A model generated the notes under the pieces. That model ran no database searches. It was not told the DNA's origin and saw only the letters and a list, made by a program, of their open reading frames with translations. A program made the position numbers and the translations under genes. A stretch of DNA of 40,287 nucleotides from Gymnopilus junonius (lineage: Eukaryota; Basidiomycota; Agaricomycetes; Agaricales; Galerinaceae). The stretch covers positions 1-40,287 of the forward strand of contig JADNYJ010000298.1 of the NCBI GenBank assembly GCA_015501075.1. Direction: 5' to 3'. Every line of letters starts with the position of its first letter. The first letter of the stretch is position 1. Shown here in pieces: positions 1 to 11,432 of the stretch.

Positions 1-480
1 CCGTCTCCACACCGGCTTCGGGGTAATTGACTTGTTTGGGCTGTCGCTCCGCATGTCTATATCGGGTCAAAGGTCGTTCCCATTGTCTGTGCGTGTTTCT
101 GCGCTCCCTTGGTAGTTATTTTAAATAAACTCGAGGCCCTTACTAGTGTGTAAGGACTGTAGTAATTCGCTTGTGTATCTTATAATAAATGATTAACGAT
201 TACTAGGTGATCATAATCATTATATCTTTTGATATTAAGCTTTTAATGTTTAAATGTGGTTTTCTCGAGTATATTCGGGATGTTTAAGCTCGGGAAGGCT
301 ATCAACAACCTATATTAATTTATAGAGATGGTCGAAAATAATGGGGATGGCCTGTTTTCACACATAACCATGTAATAGTCTCATCAACGTGGACACTTAT
401 CATGTCAACAGTACATTGCTTCTTCCTATTCAATTAGCTTTCCCGACATTACACACCATTGACATGGTCTTTCCCTTCCT
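1..480. other. Leading stretch without a recognised gene
   Basis: AT-rich DNA with no open frame of useful length, no recognised protein motif and no obvious repeat. It may be upstream DNA of the decayed gene that follows, but nothing in the sequence shows that. Confidence 0.4.
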
Positions 481-1530
481 GACTGTGATAACATATTTAG
501 ATTCTATGCTGTTCTCCATCTTGTCCTCGGATGCAGTGACCTGAGCATCAAGGCTGGCGCCTCTCCCCCTGTGCAGCAAGCAGATGATCATAAGGTCTGT
601 CTAAAATTAAAGAGACTTTACTTTTAGTCCGACTTCCAGTGCCATCTTGTCTCCGATATTGATATTCCTTCCTGGATGACGATCTTCCAAATATGCTCAT
701 TCATTTTGTTCATTACTTACCAGGGCAAAGCATATAATCTCCAGAAAGACCCTTGAACTGCAGAACACAATCAACACAGGTTCCCACGGTGCTGATTCCA
801 ATTACCCAGGTGAAGACGGAGGTCTGTCCCTACTTTTCTTGTGTTTGCTTCAAGTCTGAACTTTTCCTTGAAGTGTGGTTCTGGATTCTCGATCAGAATG
901 GCAACAAAATGCTGCTCAATCTTGACACTTCCATGCATATTTGGCCTCCAAAGGGTCCATATCGACATCGTTGTCTCTCAGTAAAGGGCGACCCGAATCA
1001 TTACAAGTCATAGAGTATGTACCCTCCTTCCATTCATTCCTTATTGTAGTGGAAATTTCGAAATCAATATTTATATACAGTGCTGACATTTCTCCTTAGA
1101 TTGTGATAACATATTTAGACTTCTGGCCTTTCTCTGTCATATCCTCAGATGCAGTGACTTCAGGCATCAGGATTACAGGCTGGCGCCTCTTCCTCTGTAG
1201 CAGGTAGATGGTCATTGGGCTCTGTCTAAATTTCATTTTGGTTCTTTGCCGGCATTGTCCTGTCTCTGATCTGACATGATCTTCCTATTCCTTGCATTCC
1301 TTACACTCAAGGCCCAAAGGTATATAATATCAAGAATGACATCCTTGACCTGCAGACCAATCGATATGGGCTCCCGAGATTCTAATCCCACTTATCCAAG
1401 CGAAGACGGAGGTCAGTACTTACTGCTGTTTTTCTCATCCTTTGGTTTCAATTCTCAACTTTTCCTTTGAAGTATGGTTCCAGATCCTCGATCAGAATGG
1501 TAATAGAATGCAGCTCAGTCCTAAAACAGC
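481..1530 (+). repeat. Direct duplication of a roughly 450-bp exon-intron module
   Basis: Two diverged direct copies are visible, one starting near 484 and one near 1101. Both open with TGTGATAACATATTTAGA and share blocks such as GATGCAGTGAC and GGCTGGCGCCTCT. Both end in a GAAGACGGAGGT splice donor followed by an intron ending TTTTCCTTGAAG and an exon that starts TATGGTTCCAG or TGTGGTTCTGG. Divergence is heavy in the introns and lower in the exon cores, so the copies probably derive from an old tandem duplication inside one gene. Confidence 0.65.
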
Positions 1531-2770
1531 TAGGCATTTAGACTTCGACTATGACACGAAGCTAGGCTGGTTCTCCATAACATATCTGGCTCTCCCTTCA
1601 GGTTCTCCTCCTTACAACCGTCCTGTGGGCTTTATACTAGATATGATAATCACACCAGCACAAACAAGGCATTGGATTCCAATGATTTTGAGTGTTTTGA
1701 TTCTGAAGACTCCGGCATGCCACTCTCAGAAGTGCGGATGTCAACAGCCTTGGGCTTACGTCCAGCGATCCTTTTACAATCAAAGAGAAGAACGGGCTGC
1801 AGAATATATTGAAGGGGGCCAGGGTGGTGAGTCTTTCTCTGTCTTTCTTTGGCTTCATAGATGGCCTAAACAAAGTTATACACTAGTATGGTTCCAAGTC
1901 AAAGACAAGAATGGGAATAGCATGACCTCAGCAACAACAATGGAAAGATCAAATTACCAAAGAATGCAATCAGGCCTTATGTCGCTTGGGCCAGGATGGC
2001 AAGAAACATAAAGCAAGTACTCTAACACTGTCTTCCTCGTAAATACCTCAATGGCTTGAATCCACGTGAATATGAACTCTACTCCACTGACACTGCTGAT
2101 AGCCTTTCGATGACAATTCCTGGGTCGATCCCACCGCTGATGGGACGAACAAGTATGATCCGTTGCGTTCAAACCCATGAAGGATTCTTCATCAGACAGT
2201 GACAGCAATAGTGGGAACAGTAGCGATGATAACAGTGATAACAGTAGCAACTCAGTAGTAGCAGCGATGACCAGGACAACAATACCACTGATGACAGGGG
2301 GGCATCGCAAGTCACCAATTCTGACCCATATCAGTATTTCACCAGGCATGTACAGAACACTAGTGGAGCAGGTAAGTCATGGTTAAACATAGCTATGCCG
2401 TTTAACTCACCAATTGGTATCCAGATTGGAGTCGATACACTGATCTGAATGCTATCCAAAACTCTTATGCTGGCAAATTCTGTGGACCAATGGGAGCCTC
2501 GTTGCAGGAATTCGTAAGAATGCGTGTTACTCCTGCATAAACTAGCTTTCTTACCCTTTGAACCACAGCGAATATGAGCTCATACCAAGTGGTAAGGAGA
2601 TCTCCTACTATGCCCACTGGAGCAGTAGTCGCCTATGGTCGTGAGTATAGTGTTCATATGCTATTGGGCTGGTCCGATAAACTCTTTCTTTGAATAGTTG
2701 CCGGGAACAGTAAAAATCTTTTTCCTGGGCTTGGATTTATCTTTTTAACTGACGGATATCGCAGGTCCGG
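753..2770 (+). pseudogene. Decayed multi-exon gene with three VWFxxxDxNGNxM modules, family not recognised
   Basis: The protein family is not recognised. Three exons begin at the same point of a repeated module: VWFWILDQNGNKM (near 877), VWFQILDQNGNRM (near 1473) and VWFQVKDKNGNSM (near 1889). Each is preceded by a Gly/Asp-rich end (for example EDG or GGQGG) and by a short intron in the same position. Downstream is a Ser/Asp/Asn-rich stretch (2177-2290). After it come exon-like pieces containing WSRYTDLNAIQNSYAGKFCG (from about 2426) and EYELIPSGKEISYYAHWSSS (from about 2571), separated by plausible GT-AG introns. Frames do not join cleanly in the second module, so the gene looks broken as written. 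Module number and intron phase suggest internal exon duplication. Confidence 0.45.
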
Positions 2771-2789
2771 AGTACTTTGTCCTACTCGA

Positions 2790-3430
2790 CTGAATGAGGT
2801 GTCCTCCAATTTCTAACATTCCACAGATGGGACTTTTTCTTTTTGTAGAAGAAATATAGTGAATAAATCAATCTATGCCTTCCTTTACTCTAAGCCTTTC
2901 TGTTGACTTTCTATTGACTCCCGTCTTCTCTCTATGGGCCCTACTTGCAATAAAACTGGATAATGGATTTGCTTATGTAGTATGATCGGAAAGGACGGAC
3001 CGAGCGACATTTTACTTCAAGTTCAAAGTCTAGTACTTCCAGTCCGACTGCAAGCTATCGACACGAACTCACATGTTCTCGGATGAGGGATGGGCAGAGC
3101 GTTGCAAGTGTTGTGAAAGCCGAGCTGGTTGCCGAGTCTGGCATTCCCAACACATCAACGAGACGGCTACGGCACCATCAAAATACACGGCCAAATACTA
3201 CATCACGGTCACGCAGCTCGCCGCTGTTTTTCTTTTCTCTTCCTTCCTTTATGGTACACGGTGACTGATCCTCGATGAGATTGGCGAAGGAGCAGAGACC
3301 CCTTGATACGTACGAGAACATCAGTGGTAAAGTTCTTCATCTGCGTTGCATTTGTTGGCTGATACTTGGAGAAAATTACAGGCTGGCCGCTGATCTATGT
3401 ACTGGTAGTCATATGAGCTACTAACGCGCC
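2790..3430 (+). other. Intergenic stretch, no supported gene
   Basis: Two overlapping short open frames (3073-3268) occur here, but neither shows a recognisable motif, splice context or biased composition. They are not called as genes. The stretch precedes the GST relic that starts at 3431. Confidence 0.4.
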
Positions 3431-3890
3431 ATGCACGCAATGTCAATCATCTTTCACGATTTCTCCTCAGTCACGCCTGAGTACGTCGCGCGCGAGGTCT
3501 TCAAATATGTAGAAATCAGGCGCATTTTACCACCCTCTCGAATTCCCTGCGTTTTTCTCGGCGATGACGGCTCTTCTTGGACATCCTTTCGACTTCAAGA
3601 GACCGCCTTACAAGACCGAATGGGTAGAGTATCCAGATGTAGACAAGGCTCCACCTTGCCGTCTCGCTGAAGATCGCTGAATACCCAATACACTAACACT
3701 TTCTGCTCACAGCTCCATCGAGATCCAGGCTGCTTTCATCGCACGCAGCATTCCGAATATTATACTCATCCCTGTGGCCCCATGGTTTACTTACATAATG
3801 GAAAAGCCAAGTGTATATCGGACTGCTGAACAATGACATGGGCATGTGTATTTGGGGCGTTGAGGCGGATTACCAGTGGAGTTACTTTTT
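3431..3890 (+). pseudogene. Relic of an etherase-like glutathione S-transferase
   Basis: Pieces of the GST found intact further right (15388-16215) appear here in the same order but in shifting frames. They are MSIIFHDFSSVTPE (N-terminus), FKRPPYKTEWVEYPDVD (near 3593-3645), LKIAEY (near 3665-3682), SSIEIQAAFIARS (near 3711-3750) and MCIWGVEADYQWS (near 3844-3882). Blocks between them are missing, for example the region after PAIYDPS and most of the helical C-terminal domain. It is therefore a shrunken, multiply frameshifted copy that cannot encode an enzyme. It is the third and most decayed GST copy in the window and lies directly upstream of the broken HET gene. Confidence 0.8.
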
Positions 3891-4628
3891 CTTGTTGGTC
3901 TTTATTATGCTCAGTTTTATTTTCAGGTGTTCGCTTGTTACATGGTCCTATTCTTAGGCTTTATCAGGTCGATATTGACCTCTAGATATCTCAGTAAAGA
4001 GTCGTTCAAATGAATTCTCCATGATAAGGAAAATGGTTGACGGCATGCGCAGCACATTAAGGGCCTACCTTCGGTCTCCCGGAGATGACGTCCAGAAACT
4101 CCCTTTCTTTTATCTGCGCCTTATTTGCGAGGATTTTATGCAACGAAGCATTATCATTTTCTAGGATATAGCTGGCAGCTACATTTCGTCTGTCAAGCCT
4201 CAAGGCCATTGTTTCTCAGGAATGTCCTACAGATATGGCGGTGCTATGTTTTCTCCGTCGTATTATTCCTATGTTTCCATTTTAGATGATATCACCTTCT
4301 GACAGTTCTGGCGACATTTGGACTGTCTACATTTTCGAAGCGTCCAAGCCGAGAAGGCGAAAATCGGAGATAGACACGTCCGCGGTCTCTTAATCAGGAT
4401 ATCTCTGTCCCTCCAGGGCTTAGACACCTTCAGCGCTTATTCAGAATGTTATGCTACAATGAATCAGGTGGTATATATATATAGTACGATAATTTGATCT
4501 GTCAATCTTTCCTCCATAATCCTTGCCTTTTCTCGCAGTATGTCATCTCCTATATCTGGCGATCTCAAAAACACTTAAAGGAAAGAAGAACCCAAGGCTG
4601 GTCCTGTATCATCTCCTTGGAAGTCGAA
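3891..4628 (+). promoter_or_regulatory. Upstream region of the HET gene with a TATA-like run
   Basis: No gene is recognised between the GST relic and the HET coding start. A run of alternating TATATATATATA lies at about 4471-4482, some 150 bases before the preferred ATG at 4629. It could serve as a TATA element. The open frame extends upstream to an ATG at 4494, but the family-like sequence starts at 4629. Confidence 0.35.
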
Positions 4629-6767
4629 ATGGTCCTGTGCAACATCTGTCGTGGTATTCCTTTCGACCAACTGCCCCTCATCCCTCCTGAATACGCCCTT
4701 CCCGGCTTGCCTGACCCAGATGACACCAATGGCAACCTTTACTGCATAACATTGAAACCAGGCGTGTCCGAGCCACCCATGATGTTCGGATACACCCATT
4801 ACCAGTCCCTCCATGAACTCAGATCATCCGCACAAGACGACGACTGCGGGCTCTGCACGTTGATCCATGACGAATTCCACAAGGCCTGGAAAAATCTGAA
4901 GAAGCGCAGGTCGTCGTGGAGGTTCTTCATTACTAGGCGTGAGCATGGGCAGCAAGGCTTTCTAGTTTGGACGGATGGCGACTATGGTATGCGTCGCATT
5001 GCGGCGTTCGGGTACGCCGTTAAAGATCCGGGTAAGTATCTGTTTAACGTTCCTCTCGAACCAATGACTTACATTGATCTACTGTCTTTCATTAATATTG
5101 CAGATACGAATCCACTTGCCAAGATATATCGCGGACGCTTGGTGGTTCCTGCTCGAAATCTCTAGCATGTTGGGATATCGCTCACCATTGGATTCATCAA
5201 TGCAATGAACATCATTCAAACTGTGGCGATGGAGCGAAAAAGGTCTTACTTCCATCGCGCGTCATCTACGTCGGGAAGGATGACAGCCAACTCCGCCTTG
5301 AAGTCACCAACGACAAACTCTTTGGCCGTTACATCGCTCTCAGTTATTCATGGGGAAGCAAGGACCAGAATGGGAAACCACTGACATTTGCTTATAGATT
5401 GCAAAGCACGAACCTAAAAAGCTACCAGAGGAACATCCCTGTTACAGCTCTCCAGAACGCGAAGACCATTATGGATGCTATCCACATCACTAGAAGACTG
5501 AAAATTGATTACCTGTGGATCGACGCTCTTTGCATCGAGCAACCTCCAGACAACCCTCCCCCTAAATTCGTAAACAAAGATTTCAATCAGCAATCTCCAA
5601 AGATGGGACAATATTATTCTGATGCCTTATCACCCTCGCTTCCGCGTGGTCCGACAATTCGAACGCCGGGGTCTATAACCAGCGGCAAGTTCCAAAGGAT
5701 CATTATACTTGGATACATCACAATCTCGACCGAAACGTGAAGGGCAAACTCACGGTCGTTCCGTTGGATCTTAAGAAGGAAAATATCATGGCCAGCTACG
5801 TCAGCATGGGACGACGAAAACATTACAACGCGAGGTTGGACGTTGCAGGAACGGTATCTCAGTCCTCGCACGCTCTTCTATGGTACCAGCCAGATGTACT
5901 GGGAATGCAACGAACACTTCCTCAGCGAGAGCGGCTTTCGCGCCACTGGGCGAATGTTTTCAGCTGACAAGCACACGCAGCAGATTAGCGTCTGGGAAAG
6001 CGGGACAAAGCAGGATCCGCGTGAACTTTGGTTTGTCTTGATTGAATCCTTCACCAGGCGGAACTTGGACACCCATCAGATAAATTCCCTGCTATTTCTG
6101 GTTTAGCGCAAGAGTTTGGCCGAATTTTCAAAGATTCTTATCTTGCAGGACTTTGGAAGAAGACGGTCATCGAAGATCTTTTCTGGAGGGCAGACAGGCC
6201 GTTCATGACATGGGCAAATACGAAAAATGGTCGCCTAGCTCAAATGATTATCGCGCACCTTCCTGGTCGTGGGCAGCCTTTGATTTTGACCCGAAATTGT
6301 CCACGGAAGGGGATGGTGTTGTCCATCCTCCGACGGTCGCATACTCGATGGGACGAAACTTGCCGTTCGTATTGACTCTGGCACGACTCCCGTTAGCTCC
6401 GCTACGGTAAGATTACAGCAGCGTACCTCCGGCTCAATGCGCCAGTTTTGCACATCCACATCGATGCCAATCGGACGCATGCTCACCATGGAAGTATGCA
6501 TTTACCTTCAAGAAGCGGGAAATCCAGTACAAAGCGAACTCGACTTTAGCTTCAACAATGTCAACGAAGTCTCTGCACTTTCCATCTATTCCGTCATATT
6601 GCCAGAGACGGACTGTCGGTTCCTCTAATCCCATCTATCTCGCCCTTCTCGTGACACCTGTTGGCCAGGATTACCGTCGCATCGGAACACTTTGGATCGA
6701 CGAAAAGATTCTCGGGAGCCATGCACCGGACTTTAGTGATGATTGGTGGGATATCAACCTTGTTTAA
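4629..6767 (+). pseudogene. HET-domain (heterokaryon incompatibility) protein, frameshifted
   Basis: HET-domain proteins trigger cell death when genetically different fungal cells fuse; many others have unknown triggers. The hallmarks are in order. A Cys pair region (CNICRGI ... DDDCGLC) opens the gene. WIHQC...HHSNC precedes LPSRVIYVG. Then come GRYIALSYSWG, DYLWIDALCIEQ, MGQYYSDA, RGWTLQERYLSPRTLFYG and YRAPSWSWAAFDF. A 72-base intron fits at 5032-5103. Reading these blocks requires at least five frame changes, near 5165, 5624, 5800, 6074 and 6225. Four of the five are one base short and at least two (CCC at 6072-6074 and AAAAA at 6223-6227) are in homopolymers. The 3' part reads on to an LWIDEKILG tail. 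It is either a recent pseudogene or an intact gene with sequence errors. Confidence 0.82.
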
Positions 6768-7084
6768 AACCAGGCTCTTCAGCCTCAGGTAAGCATTGTC
6801 AGAGTACTTTGTTCTACTCACTGAATGGCTGTGTCGAGTATCTGTAATTTCGAACATTCCGCAGCGCGACTCTCCTATCAGATGCAGGGAAATCTTAAAT
6901 AGATTCGTTACATGTTACTTTTGCATTAACCTCGATCTTCCATCCTATTGCCTTCTTCGGATGTATGGAATTTATTTCAACCGGAGTAAAAAATATATAT
7001 ATACAACAAGAAGAATACCAGAACAGAAGGAAAATTAAGGATAAAGAAAATGCGGAACCTCTCGTGGACAACGCTCCGAGGAAT
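6768..7084. other. Gap between convergent HET and peroxidase genes
   Basis: This 3'-to-3' spacer between the HET gene (plus) and the peroxidase gene (minus) contains AT-rich sequence. No supported coding region was seen. Confidence 0.4.
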
Positions 7085-8795
7085 TTACGAATCATCGTCA
7101 TCATCATCAGCCTGGGGGCTATATACATGTTAGGGCAGAAAATCAATGTTTTGAGCTTTAACATACATAGGAGGAACAACTTCCGGCGGCCCCGGCAAAG
7201 TAGGTAGGTTGGGGAAAGGCACACTAGCGCACTAATAATGGAGATGATAATTTTTAGTGGTTGCGTACACATATACGAAAGGGATAGGTCTTACGGCCTG
7301 TTCAACATCGTCATGCGTCAGTGATGGCGGGAAGAATGCTTCGCCAGTGAAAGTCGGTGCAGGTGGGATGACGGCGCTGCAATCGATCAACTGTGAAAAT
7401 CGTTGTCAGTTTCCCGTCAAAGATAAGGATATATCATTGACTACGAACGTCATTCTCATTCTGACCCAGGAGAGACATCTTGAAGAAGGCTGCAGCAAAT
7501 TGTTCTTGCATTTGTTGTTGGTTGTCTTGAATTCCGTTTCTTTAGACCTATCTTCTTTGAGTTAACGGAAATATGACTCACTGACGAAGGACTGCCAAAA
7601 GCAATTCGTCGATTCCTCTCGAGCGAACTATCCGCAGGGCGTTAAACATGAATACCAGAGGAAACATCATATGACTAACGCCGCTATCTGACTGCAAACG
7701 TGTTGTACCCTGGATTGCAGTCTCTACCTCTCCTTGGTTGCCACCGGGTCTATGATTGATTCAGCAAGCTTGTCAATGACCCGTATGTGTATAACTTACC
7801 CGGTGAACATTGTACCACGAAGTTGGACTTCAACAAAAATTTGAGCTAGACAGGAGTCAGTATTTGAATTATCCAGATGATTACGAAGGCCCTACTGTCA
7901 AAAGTGGATGGTGTAGAATCAAAAGGTACTCTATGTGGATGTCAGTAATAATCAAAATTTCAAGGTAATCTTAGGCACCCTTCGATACCAGGGACGATAG
8001 TGTCGGCTCCGGCGACGCTATGGGATGAGAGGAGGGCAACTACCTCCTGGGGAGAGAAATTCCCTCCTGCAGCCATGCGACTCAGAATCTTGTCAATCGG
8101 ATCAAATGGTTCAGGAACAAGCAGGTCGGGCGAAGCGGCTACAGGTTGCGGGCGTCCAATGGACAACTTGACCTGAGGCGCGCCTGGACAAGTGGCAAGA
8201 CTGAGCGAACCAGCCAAAAAGACGCTTTCATGGAAAAAGTTAGCGGGAAAATATGTTTCTGGAAACTAATACCTACAAATCTCCAGGACTCAAAGAGCTC
8301 GCATGCTTGAGGAAAATGGTCCTACGGTATCGATAACATCATCGAGACCGTCGTTGGCAGCGAAGGTCAGCTCGGTTTGATTGAATATAATAATGGAGCC
8401 ATCTGCTCCCCGCCCCTGATCACACATTGAGTTATGTAGTAGAGCTTTTCACATGAAGTGAGATCACGTACCCTAAGGTGGGGTCAATTCCAATAGCATC
8501 GTGGAATGTCAAACGAAGAGCTCCATGAGCCTAGAGCAAGGACGTTATAATAAAACGCGCCGCAGGCAAAGAAAGACTGACGGCATCACCGCACTCGTTT
8601 TCGAACAGGTTGTCCATCAAGTCGTCAACAATGGGAAGCAAGAAGGCGCATTCTTGTGGTACCGCCGCCCGACGTTCGATGGCCGCACCTGTAAGTAGTC
8701 AACCCACTGAATGATACCCAGTAAATAGAGAACGAGTACGTACCGAGGACGAGGGGCAGAGTGAGTGCGAGAGCGGAGACTTGCTTGAATACCAT
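7085..8795 (-). CDS. Class II (secreted fungal) haem peroxidase, generic type, with frameshifts as written
   Basis: Fungal class II peroxidases are secreted haem enzymes that use H2O2; this group includes lignin, manganese and versatile peroxidases. A signal peptide (MVFKQVSALALTLPLVLG) ends at the first intron. Distal R..FHD (ALRLTFHDAIG), distal Ca2+ site GADGS, CPGAPQ, GRPQP, LVPEPFD, proximal SHSVAGAD, the FDSTPSTFD Ca2+ site and LRGTMF follow across about ten exons. The protein ends in PQADDDDDDS. The catalytic Trp five residues before the proximal His is Ala (VVALLSSH). Of the Mn-binding acids, the Asp after the proximal His is kept, one Glu reads Asp and the other Gly. This fits a generic peroxidase rather than LiP, VP or long MnP. 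Single-base deficits lie near 8411, 8314 and 7615. Confidence 0.85.
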
Positions 8796-8861
8796 TGTAG
8801 AGCTGATGGGATGGAAGAGGATACAAGTCCTGTCTTGACTGTAACAGAGAAACTGTACGTC

Positions 8862-8868
8862 TTTTATA
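8862..8868 (-). promoter_or_regulatory. TATA box of the peroxidase gene
   Basis: The minus strand reads TATAAAA here, about 67 bases upstream of the peroxidase ATG at 8795. Spacing is normal for a fungal core promoter. Confidence 0.5.
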
Positions 8869-8869
8869 T

Positions 8870-11371
8870 GTTTTTTGTGAGAGCATTCAGTGTTGCAGTA
8901 CCCACTACGAAAAGCCAGTCCTGTAAAGAACCTTTCTTCTGGTTCAAATGTTTCCATCCCAAATTAGCCTGTCAATACGCGAGTGAAAGCTATCCAGAGC
9001 AAAGGTTCTATCAACACAGGTTTTGGGTATCAGGCGTTGACATCCGGGTAGGAAGCAAACTGAAATATGATGCGCGTGCTATTTGTGTAGCAGCAGGGTC
9101 CGAGGTTCAAGTGTTGCATTATCTCTACTGTATTAAATCAAGTATCTTTACAGCATGTCGAAGAAGTTAGAAGTGCATAAATACCTGATAAGTATCCAGG
9201 AAAACCCATGTCGAACCCCATAGTTCTGCGACTTAGAAACTAGAGGAAACCTCCATATTCTTGTTTTAGCGAAAGTTTAAAGAGTGGGTCTTAAATAACC
9301 AAGAGACTGGTGTATCAACACGTCTAATTTCGGGTGTTAATTATATACACTGCACCTGTATACACCATAGTACTGGGACGCTTTGTTGAGAAGAGAAGCT
9401 TTGCGTATAAGAAGCAACCAGCCTCCTCGATCTTTGTACATTTTTCAGACGAGCTGTCTAGTATTCGAAAATCCGTAATATTTATCCCTTGCTTGTGTTA
9501 ATCAAATCAGTGAATGTACGTGATTATTGTCTCGTGAGTTATTTCGATAGATTTATTGCGGCACCGTAAATTATGGTTATTTAGGGAGTTATATTTTGGT
9601 GTACTTTATTAATGTCCTCCAAGCTGATCTAATGATAGAACGTGAATACTCGGCTTATAAACGTCGAGTTGTCCCCCGAGGTCGACGTCAAAGCGTGTGT
9701 TATAAGATAGCATCCATTGGACCGGGTTGGGAGTCGAGAGATAATAGTCGACCATGCTACATCGGATATACCGGGAAACTATGGAGCCGTTGGCACTTTG
9801 TTTCTTTCCGAGTTGCGTGCGTCAAGGCACTGAGAACGAGGGCAGATGAATGGAATATTACAAATGTGCTGATTTACGGAAATTCTAAAGGGGCGATTTA
9901 AGGTTGATCTTGTCCTGGGTAATGATGGGCAAGTGCACGTCTTCCAATCCCCTAGGGCAGATACATGTAAAGAAACGAATCAGCTAGACCGAAGTGCTTG
10001 CCGCTTTGCGTATACGGTACGCGCTATCTATATATCATGGTCGTTCTCTACTCTACCGATAGGATATGATGTTCTAGTTTTAGAACCCGGCAGAATCCTT
10101 CAAGACGAATGGCCGGCTTACACAAGCTTAAAAAACGCGTAAGCAGTGCACAATATGTAACAAGGGAACGTTCAAAGGCTTCTCACTGAGCCTCACTTTC
10201 CATTCGCCTGGGCGTCAACAGTGGGAAGACGGTACATCTACGTGGGTGGATGTGGAGAAAATAGACCTCGGATAACCACCAGGACTAGAAAAGAGTGGTC
10301 CAACCGGCTAGGAATACAAACAATGTGAGAAAAAAATCTCGGCGCAGTACTTCATACCGTACAAAGGAGGGGTCCACTAAAGCCATGGTAAGTACGATCC
10401 CAGGGTAGGCGAGGAAAAGGCAAAGCCGGCGAGTGAAGGATAATTTCAAGATCATTTGCTGGCGGGATAGTCCGAGAGGACCATGTCCCCATCAAACTAC
10501 AGTGGCAAACAGATGCTGCTCTTTCGGACTCGGATTTCCATTAAATTTCGTCCTTTCGTCTATGATGAAGTGATTCCATTGGACGTGATGATCTTGGCTC
10601 TCACTTCTCACTGCTTCAGGCCTTGGCCAGAATTCATAAGACATATTACCATACATCCCAGCCCCCTTGCATGAGAGTCCTTAACATGGGATATCCTTCA
10701 ACTTTGTGGAACGCCAATTTTCGAACTGGGCCTCATGTCTATCTTGACCAAGTCTGTTGGGAAGACACCTGTCTTCAACTCTCTGCAGCTGAAAGGACGG
10801 GTTACGCTTTGAGAAATGGTAATAAGGTCAATATCCTTTTCCTCGTGAAGTAAGTGATCCAACTAACACGGGCACGATGCAGATGGCCACGACTTCTACT
10901 CTATCGTGATTGCACAGAGAGCTTGGCAAGGAAAGGAGCTTGTATCCCGTCTCGAGCCAAGCCCCGTCGATCTAACTGTGGCCGATTGCACGCTGGTTCA
11001 ACGAAAATCCTTCCGATTTCTCCCTATCCAGCTCATACTTCACGCGGTTCATTGCCTATTTTTAATTCTTTTTTTTCTACGCCTTTCTGCTCTCCCAGCA
11101 CTTCTACACCACATTCGCCTTTTTAGGGTACCGCTGGCAACACTTCCAGATTTCCGACCATTTATTTAGTCAGAAGACCACCTGATGGACATGGTCAATG
11201 AAATAAATCACGAGCCACCTTTGGCCGTAAATTCGAACCGCGCTGCGCTATTTATCAGGAAGATGAGAAAGGCCTTACTAACTACTCCCGTGGGCGAGCT
11301 TGCTAGGGAATTGGTAAATTACTCCATCTGAGTCATGCTTTTGTCAGCAAATATAAGGACCGCGAAAGATG
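8870..11371. other. 2.5-kb stretch without a recognised gene
   Basis: Several open frames of 60-130 codons occur on the plus strand (for example 9596-9901, 9933-10142, 10483-10853 and 10854-11169). None shows a recognisable domain, intron pattern or biased composition. The left part probably holds the upstream control region of the peroxidase gene, the right part that of the GST gene at 11433. No repeat, tRNA or transposon end was recognised. Confidence 0.4.
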
Positions 11372-11377
11372 TATAAA
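11372..11377 (+). promoter_or_regulatory. TATA box of the first GST gene
   Basis: TATAAA lies 56-61 bases before the ATG at 11433, whose context is CCACCATGA. This spacing supports the chosen start. Confidence 0.55.
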
Positions 11378-11432
11378 GGGTGGTTCGTGATCGGTCGCAT
11401 TGCCAAGGAGAATCGCCCCTCAAAGAACCACC

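Noticed and set aside
7960..8217. Minus-strand 85-codon frame considered as a separate small gene
   Set aside because: It is one exon of the class II peroxidase (CPGAPQ through SHSVAGAD), opened by splice sites on both sides.
9596..10142. Two plus-strand open frames of 101 and 69 codons
   Set aside because: No motif, no intron signals and no conserved-looking composition. Such lengths are expected by chance.
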